A stretch of 6,467 nucleotides of DNA, from the NCBI GenBank assembly GCA_903837445.1, contig CAILUR010000130.1:1-6467 (forward strand), written 5' to 3'. Below, one piece after another: positions 1 through 6,467 of the stretch. The DNA is from an uncultured bacterium. Its GTDB lineage: Bacteria; Oederibacteriota; PGYV01; CAILUR01. Position 1 is the stretch's first letter; each line of letters opens with the position of its first letter. The notes under the pieces were generated by a model. The model did no database searches. It saw nothing but the letters and a program-made list of their open reading frames with translations, and had not been told where the DNA came from. Both the position numbers and the translations under genes were made by a program.

Positions 1-455
1 ACCATTATCGGCATTATATAAAGTTGCATAAGCAAAAATATCACTATAGCACAAAGCGTTATCCCCCCTAAAATAGCCGCTGGGATTTTCATAGTATCTA
101 TCTTATCCAGATAAAACCTTATCGCAATATACGCCAGCACCGAGAACAAAGCATTAATTAAAAAGACCACTGTACCGTGGTAAAAAAACTTTTTAACGCC
201 TTCCATTACTGTTGCCAAGCTTTTCATATTCTGTTCCCTGCGTATGACTTTTCCCCAATAATATAAAAATACCGGTGTGACTGCGTGCCAAATAAAAAGC
301 ATAAGCCCAATTAAAACATAAAAATATTTTGGCATTTTATAAATGCTAAAAAGCAATATAGCCATTGAAACAAATATGAGCAGGTTTAGAAGTGCGCCTT
401 TAAAAAGAAAGTCATACATTACCCAAAAAGTTCTTTTAAGTGCTTTGCCAAACAT
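1..455 (-). CDS. Multi-pass integral membrane protein, 3' end outside window (possibly DUF624/YesL-like)
   Basis: Reading the minus strand from the ATG at 455-453 gives 151 codons with no stop before the window edge, so the C-terminus is missing. The start is well supported: a GGAGGGG Shine-Dalgarno at 459-465 lies 3-5 nt upstream. I see four hydrophobic stretches, at about residues 20-39, 43-66, 94-115 and 125-148. Between the second and third is a basic, probably cytoplasmic loop (about 68-92) containing GKVIRREQ and MEGVKKFF. This layout, with a proline-containing second helix (AVTPVFLYYW) and a final helix ending LYIMPIM, faintly recalls DUF624/YesL family proteins. That is inference from memory, and no function is known to me. 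It lies 80 nt after aroB on the same strand, so it may be the last or next gene of the pil-aro operon. It is a real gene by its start signal and coherent membrane topology; its family is uncertain. Confidence 0.8.
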   Translation of the reverse strand, partial: MFGKALKRTFWVMYDFLFKGALLNLLIFVSMAILLFSIYKMPKYFYVLIGLMLFIWHAVTPVFLYYWGKVIRREQNMKSLATVMEGVKKFFYHGTVVFLINALFSVLAYIAIRFYLDKIDTMKIPAAILGGITLCAIVIFLLMQLYIMPIM

Positions 456-458
456 TAA

Positions 459-465
459 CCCCTCC
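459..465 (-). promoter_or_regulatory. Ribosome binding site of the membrane protein gene
   Basis: The minus strand reads GGAGGGG here, ending 3 nt before the ATG at 455. It is among the strongest Shine-Dalgarno matches in the window. It fixes the start of the leftmost gene and shows that this gene is translated independently of aroB, whose stop is 80 nt upstream. Confidence 0.75.
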
Positions 466-535
466 GCTTTCAGTACTTTCTTGTTTTTTGTTTTACCAGT
501 TCAAAATTACTTTTCATAATATCTCAGATATTTAC

Positions 536-1624
536 TTAGGATATTTTAAATTTTGCGAGTTCCTTATTTATCACGCGCATATCTGCATTCTGTTCAAACA
601 CAGCCGTCCCTATTTCATTCATAAAGACAAACCCTATTTTACCATCTCTTGCTTTTTTATCAGAACGCAAGTGTGCTACAATAACTTTTTTTTCAAGTTT
701 TTTCAAGGGTTTAATTAGCTTATATTGTTTTAACAGGTTTTCTTGGCGTTTCACTGTGGCAGTATTACAATACCCTGCTTCCTTTGAAATCCCTGCCGCC
801 ATAAGCATTCCTATCGCTATGGCTTCGCCGTGTTTATAGCCTTTATATTTTGCCGCGGCTTCTATGGCGTGTCCTAAAGTATGACCATAATTTAAAATAG
901 CCCTGCCCCCTGTGGTTTCCTTTTCATCCTTACTCACTACCATAACTTTAATTTCAGCTGATTTTCCTACCAGATATTTTATCTCCTGCTGATTTCTTTT
1001 AAGAATTGCTTTTGAATTTTTCTCAAGATATTCAAAAAAAGTTTTATCACTTATAATTCCATACTTTACGACTTCCGCGAGTCCATTTCTGTATTCACTC
1101 TCAGAAAGAGTTTTTAAGAACTCCGTATCTGATACCACTAAGGCGGGCTGATAAAAGGCGCCTACAAGATTTTTTCCTTCTGGCAAATCAAAGCCTGTCT
1201 TGCCTCCGATAGCGCTGTCCACTTGGGCAAGGAGCGTGGTCGGCACATGTGCCAGTGTTATGCCACGCATATAGGTGGCTGCTGCAAATCCTGCCAAATC
1301 CCCAATCACCCCACCGCCGAAGCCCACTATTGCCGAAGACCGGTCCAGACCTGCTTTCGCGCAAGCGGCATAAATACTTTGTAGGGTTTTAATATTTTTG
1401 TATTTTTCTCCGTCGGGGATTAAAAGCACTTTACAATCAAAATACGCATCCAGTGTTTTTTTCAGTTTTGCGCCGTGAAGTGAGTAGATTTTTTTATTGC
1501 TTATCAGCAGGACTTTTTTTCCCCGAACTTTTTCTTTAAGTAAGGCGCCTGTCTTTGCACTTATGCCACTGTCTATATAAATGTTATAAGAACTTTTCCC
1601 AATATCTGCTTTTATCATTTTCAT
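536..1624 (-). CDS. aroB: 3-dehydroquinate synthase (AroB)
   Basis: This cytoplasmic enzyme converts DAHP to 3-dehydroquinate, the second step of the shikimate pathway, using NAD+ and a divalent metal (usually Zn2+ or Co2+). The 362-residue length is normal for the family. The NAD-binding glycine turn GFGGGVIGD is at 101-109, followed by the conserved block PTTLLAQVDSAIGGKTG at 128-144. The expected metal ligands are Glu184 in GLAEVVKYG, His248 in GHTLGH (247-252) and His265 in HGEAIAIGM. A lysine pair near the C-terminus (SDKKARDG, 321-328) is also typical. The ATG overlaps the aroK stop as ATGA, and a GAGG Shine-Dalgarno lies 7 nt upstream inside aroK, so translation is probably coupled to aroK. 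A second in-frame ATG two codons later (1618) is a possible alternative start. No disruption or missing catalytic residue is seen. Confidence 0.97.
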   Translation of the reverse strand: MKMIKADIGKSSYNIYIDSGISAKTGALLKEKVRGKKVLLISNKKIYSLHGAKLKKTLDAYFDCKVLLIPDGEKYKNIKTLQSIYAACAKAGLDRSSAIVGFGGGVIGDLAGFAAATYMRGITLAHVPTTLLAQVDSAIGGKTGFDLPEGKNLVGAFYQPALVVSDTEFLKTLSESEYRNGLAEVVKYGIISDKTFFEYLEKNSKAILKRNQQEIKYLVGKSAEIKVMVVSKDEKETTGGRAILNYGHTLGHAIEAAAKYKGYKHGEAIAIGMLMAAGISKEAGYCNTATVKRQENLLKQYKLIKPLKKLEKKVIVAHLRSDKKARDGKIGFVFMNEIGTAVFEQNADMRVINKELAKFKIS

Positions 1625-2148
1625 TTGAGGGCCTCAATAAAAAAGTTTTTTAAAATAATTTTCCCCACTTCATTTTTTCCTTTTTTGTCAGTATCTACCA
1701 CAATATCCGCCGCGGCTTTATATAGCGCCAGCCGACTTTTAAACAAGGCTTCCGCCTGTTCTGGATGGGCTGTATCAAAAAGTGGTCTTGTCTTTCTACC
1801 TCCCACTCTTTTTACAATCGTCTTAAAACTACTTTTAAGATACACCATAACTCCGGTTTTTTTCAAAAGGTTTATATTTTCCTGTTTTTTGACTACTCCC
1901 CCGCCTGTGGCGATAATCATATTTTTCTTTTTCGCCGCCACCTTTACCGCCAGGGTTTCCAGTTTTCTAAAATGTGCCTCTCCATACAATGCAAATATTT
2001 TTTTTATTTTGGTTTTGGTTTTTTGTTCGATGCTTTTATCTATGTCCACAAGCTTTTTTCCTGTGCTTTTTTCAAGAAGTTTTCCAATGGTGGTCTTGCC
2101 ACTACCCATAAAGCCAATAAGCACAATGTTCGTCTTTTTGTTTGTCAA
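1621..2148 (-). CDS. aroK: Shikimate kinase (AroK)
   Basis: This small P-loop kinase phosphorylates shikimate at the 3-hydroxyl with ATP, the fifth step of the pathway. From the TTG at 2148 it has 175 residues, the usual family length. Visible motifs are the Walker A GFMGSGKTT (12-20), the shikimate-binding LVDID (33-37), the arginine of HFRKLE (59-64), the glycine-rich ATGGGVV (80-86), the lid arginines in RKTRPL (118-123) and the nucleotide-side SRLALY (138-143). The start is ambiguous. An upstream in-frame ATG at 2202 would add 18 residues and overlap aroC by 17 nt, but it has no Shine-Dalgarno and the extension is not typical. The TTG has GGAG 7 nt upstream and places the P-loop where most AroK proteins have it. 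The stop overlaps the aroB start by 4 nt. The function is confident; the choice of start is moderate. Confidence 0.93.
   Translation of the reverse strand: MTNKKTNIVLIGFMGSGKTTIGKLLEKSTGKKLVDIDKSIEQKTKTKIKKIFALYGEAHFRKLETLAVKVAAKKKNMIIATGGGVVKKQENINLLKKTGVMVYLKSSFKTIVKRVGGRKTRPLFDTAHPEQAEALFKSRLALYKAAADIVVDTDKKGKNEVGKIILKNFFIEALK
1632..1635 (-). promoter_or_regulatory. Ribosome binding site of aroB inside aroK
   Basis: The minus strand reads GAGG, 7 nt before the aroB ATG at 1624 and within the last codons of aroK. It supports the ATGA-overlap start over the in-frame ATG at 1618. The site lies in a short inverted repeat at 1625-1637 (TTGAGG, one base, CCTCAA), which might partly pair in the mRNA; that effect is speculative. 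Confidence 0.55.
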
Positions 2149-2155
2149 AAGGTTT

Positions 2156-2159
2156 CTCC
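2156..2159 (-). promoter_or_regulatory. Ribosome binding site deciding the aroK start
   Basis: The minus strand reads GGAG with a 7-nt spacer to the TTG at 2148. The alternative ATG at 2202 is preceded by an AT-rich stretch without a purine-rich core. This favours the shorter aroK product, leaving a 37-nt gap after the aroC stop. Confidence 0.5.
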
Positions 2160-2185
2160 GTGAAAGTTTTATCAGCTTGTGCCTA

Positions 2186-3361
2186 TCAGTAGTTTGCAAC
2201 ATATTTTAAGTAGTTTTCATAATTCAACTTCATTTCATTCAACTCGTCTCCGCCAAATTTTTCCTGCATAGCCGCCAATATTTCCACCGCTACCACAGCT
2301 TCCGCAACAAGGGCTGCTGCTGGGACTGCGCATATATCCGAGCGTTCATACACTGTCTTTACTGGTTTTTTTGTTTTTATATCCGCTGATGAAAGTCCTT
2401 TCATTACTGTGGAGATAGGTTTCATTACAGCACTCACGCTTATAGGATTGCCATTTGTCATTCCACCTTCCACGCCACCTGCATTATTTGTTTTCCTAAA
2501 AAAGCCCTGTTTTTGAGCATAATAGATTTCATCGTGCATTTCGCTTCCAGTTTTGCCCGCATAAGCAAACCCTGCTCCAAAAGCCACCCCTTTAAACGCC
2601 TGAATACTCATAAGGGCCATAGCCAGTTTAGCGTCAAGCTTCTTATCCCATTGCGTATAGCTTCCCAGTCCAGGAGGCAGAGGCGAAGTCAAAACCGTTA
2701 TGGTCCCGCCTAAGGTATCTCCCTCTTTTTTAGTTTTATCTATCAAAGCCATAATCTGCTCAACATTTTTTCCAGGATATCTAAGGTCAGCAGAGTATTT
2801 TTTTTCAGTGGCAGCTATCATGGTTGTAATTTTATTTATATCCAACCCCTCCACAGTAGCTGTGCCTATCCCGCCTATGGAAGTCACGAAACCTAATACT
2901 TCAATCTTAAAACTTTTCAGAACTTTTTTAGCTATCGCTCCCGCTACCACGCGTGCTGCTGTTTCCCTCGCGCTGGCGCGCTCCAGTATATTACGCAAAT
3001 CTTTCTGCCTGTATTTTATTCCGCCTGTAAGGTCAGCGTGCCCTGGTCTCGGTACAGAATATTCCTTGACCTGCCCTGCCCACGGTTCCACACTCATCAT
3101 ACCTTTCCAATTCTCAAAATCATTATTTTTAATAAAAATCCCTATAGGGTTGCCTGTGGTTTTTCCAAACCGCACTCCAGATAAAATTTCCACTTTGTCT
3201 TTTTCTATTTTTTGCCTGTGCCCACGGCCATAGCCCTTTTGTCTCTCGCCCAACATAACATTTATGTCCTCAGGGGATATAAGAATATTAGCCGGCACTC
3301 CGTCAATAATAATAGAAAGTCCTTTTCCGTGAGATTCTCCAGCAGTCAAATATCGTATCAT
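2186..3361 (-). CDS. aroC: Chorismate synthase (AroC)
   Basis: This enzyme makes chorismate from 5-enolpyruvylshikimate-3-phosphate by 1,4-elimination of phosphate, the last step of the shikimate pathway, and needs reduced FMN. From the ATG at 3361 it has 391 residues. The family signatures are all present: the N-terminal RYLTAGESHGKG with catalytic His11, ERQKGYGRGHR at 39-49, RPGHADLTGG at 105-114, RASARETAARVVAG at 128-141, a central NNAGGVEGGMTNG and a C-terminal RSDICAVPAAALVAEA. The open frame extends to a TTG at 3382, which would add seven residues and overlap pilQ by 20 nt. I chose the ATG because family members usually begin two or three residues before the RYLTAGESHG motif. The pilQ stop TAG ends 1 nt before this ATG, and only a weak purine-rich stretch precedes it, which suggests translation coupled to pilQ. 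No lesions are seen. Confidence 0.97.
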   Translation of the reverse strand: MIRYLTAGESHGKGLSIIIDGVPANILISPEDINVMLGERQKGYGRGHRQKIEKDKVEILSGVRFGKTTGNPIGIFIKNNDFENWKGMMSVEPWAGQVKEYSVPRPGHADLTGGIKYRQKDLRNILERASARETAARVVAGAIAKKVLKSFKIEVLGFVTSIGGIGTATVEGLDINKITTMIAATEKKYSADLRYPGKNVEQIMALIDKTKKEGDTLGGTITVLTSPLPPGLGSYTQWDKKLDAKLAMALMSIQAFKGVAFGAGFAYAGKTGSEMHDEIYYAQKQGFFRKTNNAGGVEGGMTNGNPISVSAVMKPISTVMKGLSSADIKTKKPVKTVYERSDICAVPAAALVAEAVVAVEILAAMQEKFGGDELNEMKLNYENYLKYVANY

Positions 3362-3362
3362 T

Positions 3363-5687
3363 CTATTCTTTTTCTTCGTCAATGATTGAAGCAGTCAGGA
3401 ACACTACAAGTTCCACTCTTTCTTTTTCTTCTGTGGTGCCTTTAAAAAGTCCGCCAATAAGTGGAATGTCTCCAAGTATAGGCACTTTGTTTTCAATATT
3501 TGATATCCTATCGCTTATCATTCCTCCGATAACCACTGTATCGTTATTTTTAGCTCTTACAAGAGTAGAGGCGTTTTGTTCAGAAGTGTCAGGAGGCCCA
3601 CCCACATTTTGTGAAGTGGAGACCATAATTTTTTTCACTGTCACATCCACCTGCATACTTATCTGCCCATCATCAGTAATTTTCGGCGTTACCTTGAGCT
3701 GTATAGGCAGCTCTATAGGATTGTAGGTCTGTGTCGTCACTGCAACGCCTGAGGCGCCATTAGTGACATTTGTAGTCAAATAATAGGTGGTTCTGGTAGT
3801 ATAAATCAAAGCCGTTTTATTGTTTTGTACTGTGACTTTAGGAGACGATAACAGTGTCGCATCTGTCTTGGTCTGCAGGGCATTCAGTGTGGCTTTTATA
3901 TCCACCCCTGTCTGTAAAAACCCCAGCGTAAGAGTGCCAGCTGGAGTATATGCCATAGGCGGCGTCCCTGTGCCTTTGATAGTGGTACCGTTGTTCAGAT
4001 ATGTCCCGCCCCACTGCACTCCAAGATTTTTTACATCATTTACATTTACTTCATACATTTTAGCTTCCACACTTACCTGTCTGACCTTGACATCCAATTT
4101 AGTTATTACTGATTCAATTTTTTTAATATTTTTTATGGAGTCCGTTACTACCACACTCCCTGTTCTGTCATCCGCTATAATTTTTCCAGTGGTACTTAAA
4201 AAGCCTCTTAAGGACTCTATGAGCACTGAGGCGTCCACATACTGAGTCCTGTAAATTCTTGTTTGCAAACCACCTGTCGCATCCTGTGAAAACTCCGTGC
4301 TTCCATCTGCGTCCACATTTATTATAATATCCAACAGTCTGTCTATATCCCCTTCTGTGCCTGCCATTATCAATCTATCCTGTCCCGCGGTGGTGTCAGC
4401 TTCCACTCTTAAATCCATAGTGGGTTCTTTGCTCAATTGCACATCCACAATCCTTTTTAATTCTAAAGAGGTCATGGTTTTTGGAGAATAAAATCTTGTC
4501 ATATGTTGCAGCATAACTTTTTCTTGTTTTATATCCGCCACAGTCCCTATCTTAATCATATTTGCCCTTACTTCAAAGGCAAAAGATTGCGGTGCTAAAA
4601 CATCTCGTAAGACAGTCACAAACGGCTGGTTTTCCTCTTTTAGGGTAACCGGCAAAGCCGTGTTTAAAGACGGGCCCGCTACAAATTCATATCCGGTCTG
4701 GACTGCGAGCATTCTCAAAACAGCCGCCATAGGCGCACTCTGCACATTTATTGAAATCTTCTGATACAAATCAAGTTCCCTGTTTCTTTTTGAGAAATCT
4801 ATCGCCGCATGATCAATATCCAAGATTATCTGGTTTTGGTCTCTGGTAACTGTATATGGCACATTTTCAGTAATTTTTATGCTGATATCCAATGTCTTGT
4901 CAACTTTGTTTTCCTTGAGAGTGACCGCTTCCACCACTCCTTTATTTATCTGTACTGCGTTTTCTTTCCATACCGATACGGCATCCACCACATTTAAAGT
5001 AATGATTTTATTTTTGGCATCTTTCATAACTCTGTATTTTACAGGTCCATCTGAAGTGATAATCACACGGGTCTTTTTAGTTAAATCTTTCCCCGCCACA
5101 TCCATTATTCTATAGAGCATTACTCCTACTTTATTTTCTTTTTCCACGGCTGGTTTATACTCTTTTTCCACAGCTGGTTCTTTTTGTACTACTGGCACAA
5201 CTATTTTTTTAAGTAGAGTCACTATAATGTTTTTTCCATCAGCGCTCACTTTCCACTTCATTTCACTTTCAAGATCTAACACTACCCACGCCTCTGTCCC
5301 GTGCCCCGCTGTCCTTACTCTCACCACTCCGCCTTTTTCGACTTTTATTGTTTCCGTTTTTGCTGTACAGTTCAAGAGTTTCACGAGAATGCGATGATTC
5401 TTATTTGAGGCCTCTGGCATTAAAGCAGAAACTTTTTGCGCCACTTTTTCCGATACCGCTATCATTATTTCTATTTTATCTTTTGCATCTATTGTTGAAA
5501 TTTTTTCAATAACCACTTTTTTCTTTTCCACTTGCACAGGGGCCGCGGTGGCAAGCGCACTCGCAGTGACTTGTTCAAAAGGAATTGCCGTTATAATAGT
5601 TTCTTCTTCTGCGAAAAATACACCCGCAAATAAAAATAAAATTAAGGACAGAATCACTACTTTAAAAGTTTTTGTTATTGGTTTCAT
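3363..5687 (-). CDS. pilQ: Type IV pilus outer-membrane secretin (PilQ)
   Basis: This protein forms the multimeric outer-membrane channel through which the type IV pilus passes. The 774 residues are close to typical PilQ length. Residues 1-26 form a signal peptide, probably cut after FFA. Residues about 52-160 form a beta-rich, possibly divergent AMIN-like region, followed by a charged linker with a short repeat (171-186). A clearer AMIN-like domain lies at about 190-295; such domains bind peptidoglycan or contact partner proteins. An STN/N0 domain follows at about 308-385, then two N1-type domains at about 395-458 and 476-533. The secretin barrel covers about 595-770, with LLSSPKVTVQNN at 612-623 and the signature VPILGDIPLIGGLF at 735-748. 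The ATG has a strong AGGAGG 4 nt upstream. It follows pilO and pilP, as in standard pilMNOPQ clusters, which separates it from type II or III secretins. Its stop lies 1 nt before aroC. Confidence 0.95.
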   Translation of the reverse strand: MKPITKTFKVVILSLILFLFAGVFFAEEETIITAIPFEQVTASALATAAPVQVEKKKVVIEKISTIDAKDKIEIMIAVSEKVAQKVSALMPEASNKNHRILVKLLNCTAKTETIKVEKGGVVRVRTAGHGTEAWVVLDLESEMKWKVSADGKNIIVTLLKKIVVPVVQKEPAVEKEYKPAVEKENKVGVMLYRIMDVAGKDLTKKTRVIITSDGPVKYRVMKDAKNKIITLNVVDAVSVWKENAVQINKGVVEAVTLKENKVDKTLDISIKITENVPYTVTRDQNQIILDIDHAAIDFSKRNRELDLYQKISINVQSAPMAAVLRMLAVQTGYEFVAGPSLNTALPVTLKEENQPFVTVLRDVLAPQSFAFEVRANMIKIGTVADIKQEKVMLQHMTRFYSPKTMTSLELKRIVDVQLSKEPTMDLRVEADTTAGQDRLIMAGTEGDIDRLLDIIINVDADGSTEFSQDATGGLQTRIYRTQYVDASVLIESLRGFLSTTGKIIADDRTGSVVVTDSIKNIKKIESVITKLDVKVRQVSVEAKMYEVNVNDVKNLGVQWGGTYLNNGTTIKGTGTPPMAYTPAGTLTLGFLQTGVDIKATLNALQTKTDATLLSSPKVTVQNNKTALIYTTRTTYYLTTNVTNGASGVAVTTQTYNPIELPIQLKVTPKITDDGQISMQVDVTVKKIMVSTSQNVGGPPDTSEQNASTLVRAKNNDTVVIGGMISDRISNIENKVPILGDIPLIGGLFKGTTEEKERVELVVFLTASIIDEEKE
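5137..5180 (-). repeat. Two-copy direct repeat in the PilQ interdomain linker
   Basis: Two copies of a 20-nt unit (5137-5156 and 5161-5180) with a 24-nt period match at 18 of 20 positions. In the protein they give two octads, PAVEKEYK and PAVEKENK (residues 171-186), between the first beta-rich region and the clearer AMIN domain. The Pro/Lys/Glu-rich composition suggests a flexible periplasmic linker. The period is a multiple of three, so copy gain or loss would keep the frame. Confidence 0.7.
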
Positions 5688-5747
5688 TTTTCCTCCTAAT
5701 ATTTCTCATTTTCTTTGTCCGGTTTTATCCCCGGCAGATTAGTCCTG

Positions 5748-6182
5748 TTATTTTTCTCTCATAGTAAAGGTTATTTCCTTATCGCCTTGTACCAACACCA
5801 CTTCATTGTTTTTATTCATTTCTCCTGTGATATCCTCTATCACCAAATTATTTTCGCCGTATAGTTTTCCCTCTCTGAAAATATATCCAAAATCACCGCC
5901 CCCTTCATTTTTAAAAAGCGCAGTGACATCTTCTCCATCTCCCGCTATGCCCACAAGAACAAAAGAAGCAATATCTAAATTAATCGCAGCGGGCATATTT
6001 TCTTTTTTAAAGACCGCTTCAAAAGGATCTTTCCCAGTTTTATTTTTGAAACTATACAGGGGTTGTATTAAAAAATCCCCAGCTGTAGTTGTAATTTGAG
6101 CAGTTATAACTTCCGTGAACACTCCTGAAAACAGAAGCGCAACAATAACTGCTATAAACTTTTTACCCTTTCTTTTAAACAT
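5748..6182 (-). CDS. pilP: PilP-like type IV pilus periplasmic protein
   Basis: PilP links the inner-membrane PilN/PilO complex to the PilQ secretin in the periplasm. This 144-residue protein has a basic N-terminus and a hydrophobic segment (about 9-28) that looks like a signal peptide or membrane anchor. The hallmark follows: YSFKNKTGKDPFEAVF (43-58) matches the conserved aromatic plus G(R/K)DPF motif of PilP, and the rest is predicted beta-rich (ASFVLVGIAG, then FREGKLYGENNLVIEDITG), as in the PilP beta-sandwich. It differs from classic PilP by having no cysteine at all, so it cannot be a lipoprotein, and it is somewhat shorter. The ATG has AAGGAG 4 nt upstream, starting right after the pilO stop 10 nt away. 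Its place between pilO and pilQ is the standard pilP position. The name rests on motif and position; overall identity to known PilP proteins is probably low. Confidence 0.78.
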   Translation of the reverse strand: MFKRKGKKFIAVIVALLFSGVFTEVITAQITTTAGDFLIQPLYSFKNKTGKDPFEAVFKKENMPAAINLDIASFVLVGIAGDGEDVTALFKNEGGGDFGYIFREGKLYGENNLVIEDITGEMNKNNEVVLVQGDKEITFTMREK

Positions 6183-6192
6183 AAAACTCCTT

Positions 6193-6467
6193 TTATTGCG
6201 TTGCCTGCGTTTCGTTAAAGGAATACACTTTCACAAGCATTGAAACAAATATGTTTGAAGGATCATCCAAAGTGGGAACCCTTGCGCTTATGTTCATTTT
6301 TGAAGGCACAGTGAGTCTCTCTACATATCCAAGCTTTGTAAGGAAAGTTCCCAAATCCGTAAACTTGCATTTTAAATCAATATTTATTCCTAAAATTTTA
6401 TATCTATCCCCTGGCCCTGTTCTTATTTTTTCCGGTTCAAATTTAGTTATGCTCACTTTACATTCTG
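6193..6467 (-). CDS. pilO: PilO-like type IV pilus inner-membrane protein, C-terminal part only
   Basis: This is the last 90 or so codons of a gene whose 5' end lies beyond the right edge. The frame stays open to the edge (Glu-Cys-Lys precede a GTG at 6456), so that GTG is probably internal. PilO pairs with PilN in the inner membrane and aligns the pilus machine with PilP and PilQ. The fragment fits the PilO C-terminal ferredoxin-like domain: YKILGINIDLKCKFTDLGTF is followed by LTKLGYVERLTVPSKMNI, the usual pattern of a beta strand, a helix that positions one subunit against another, and a strand after the conserved arginine. The closing strand SMLVKVYSFN precedes a short polar tail. Its position directly before pilP agrees. 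The N-terminal membrane helix and coiled coil cannot be seen here. The similarity is structural rather than motif-based, so the call leans on context. Confidence 0.75.
   Translation of the reverse strand, partial: ECKVSITKFEPEKIRTGPGDRYKILGINIDLKCKFTDLGTFLTKLGYVERLTVPSKMNISARVPTLDDPSNIFVSMLVKVYSFNETQATQ

Noticed and set aside
470..517. 15-codon minus-strand open frame between aroB and the membrane gene
   Set aside because: It has no Shine-Dalgarno, is very short, and is not in frame with the following gene. It is probably chance.
518..532. Perfect inverted repeat AATATC-TCA-GATATT just after aroB, considered as a terminator
   Set aside because: The stem is only 6 bp and AT-rich, the loop is 3 nt, and no run of U follows in the transcript direction. 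It is too weak to call.
1625..2209. Long plus-strand open frame (194 codons) opposite aroK
   Set aside because: It lies almost wholly antisense to shikimate kinase, whose motifs are intact. Its protein is rich in Phe, Ser and Leu as expected from reading Lys-rich codons backwards, and it has no recognisable domain.
2700..3233. Plus-strand open frame (177 codons) opposite aroC
   Set aside because: It is antisense to highly conserved parts of chorismate synthase and has no domain or start signal I can support.
3820..4245. Plus-strand open frame (141 codons) opposite pilQ
   Set aside because: It is a shadow of the secretin coding sequence, with low-complexity hydrophobic composition and no independent support.
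5719..5734. CCGG...CCGG pair between pilP and pilQ, considered as a hairpin
   Set aside because: A 4-bp stem with an 8-nt loop and no U-tract is not a credible terminator or regulatory structure.
6454..6456. GTG as start of the rightmost gene
   Set aside because: The frame stays open to the window edge, no Shine-Dalgarno precedes the GTG, and a PilO needs an N-terminal membrane helix and coiled coil that would lie further upstream.

Overview
All supported genes lie on the minus strand and read from the right edge to the left edge. In transcription order they are pilO (C-terminal part only), pilP, pilQ, aroC, aroK, aroB and a multi-pass membrane protein that runs off the left edge. Spacing is tight: 10 nt from pilO to pilP, 60 nt from pilP to pilQ, 1 nt from pilQ to aroC, an overlapping or 37-nt junction from aroC to aroK, a 4-nt ATGA overlap from aroK to aroB, and 80 nt before the membrane gene. 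I see no convincing promoter or terminator inside the block, so it looks like the middle of one long operon whose ends lie outside the window.

The right half (about 3363-6467) encodes the last components of a type IV pilus assembly system. It holds the end of a PilO-like inner-membrane alignment protein, a PilP-like periplasmic connector and the outer-membrane secretin PilQ. The secretin has a signal peptide, one clear and one probable AMIN-like region, an STN/N0 domain, two N1-type domains and the secretin barrel with its VPxLGxIPxxGxLF signature. A PilQ secretin implies a diderm cell envelope.

The left half (about 536-3361) encodes three shikimate-pathway enzymes: chorismate synthase (AroC, last step), shikimate kinase (AroK, fifth step) and 3-dehydroquinate synthase (AroB, second step). 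All three keep their catalytic motifs and look functional. Placing pil genes next to aroK-aroB is an old, widespread arrangement; here aroC sits between pilQ and aroK. The proteins have no obvious shared biochemistry, so the link is probably co-transcription.

The leftmost gene (1-455) has its own strong ribosome binding site and encodes about four membrane helices. It faintly resembles DUF624/YesL-type proteins but is incomplete.

The DNA is AT-rich (about 40% G+C by eye) and the proteins are lysine-rich. This fits a low-GC diderm bacterium, perhaps from an uncultivated lineage, but the sequence alone does not fix the phylum. I found no mobile element, CRISPR array, tRNA, rRNA or clear novel system. 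The points most worth a second look are the PilP-like protein without a lipobox, the extra N-type domain in PilQ, the start-codon and coupling choices at the aro junctions, and the unassigned membrane protein.
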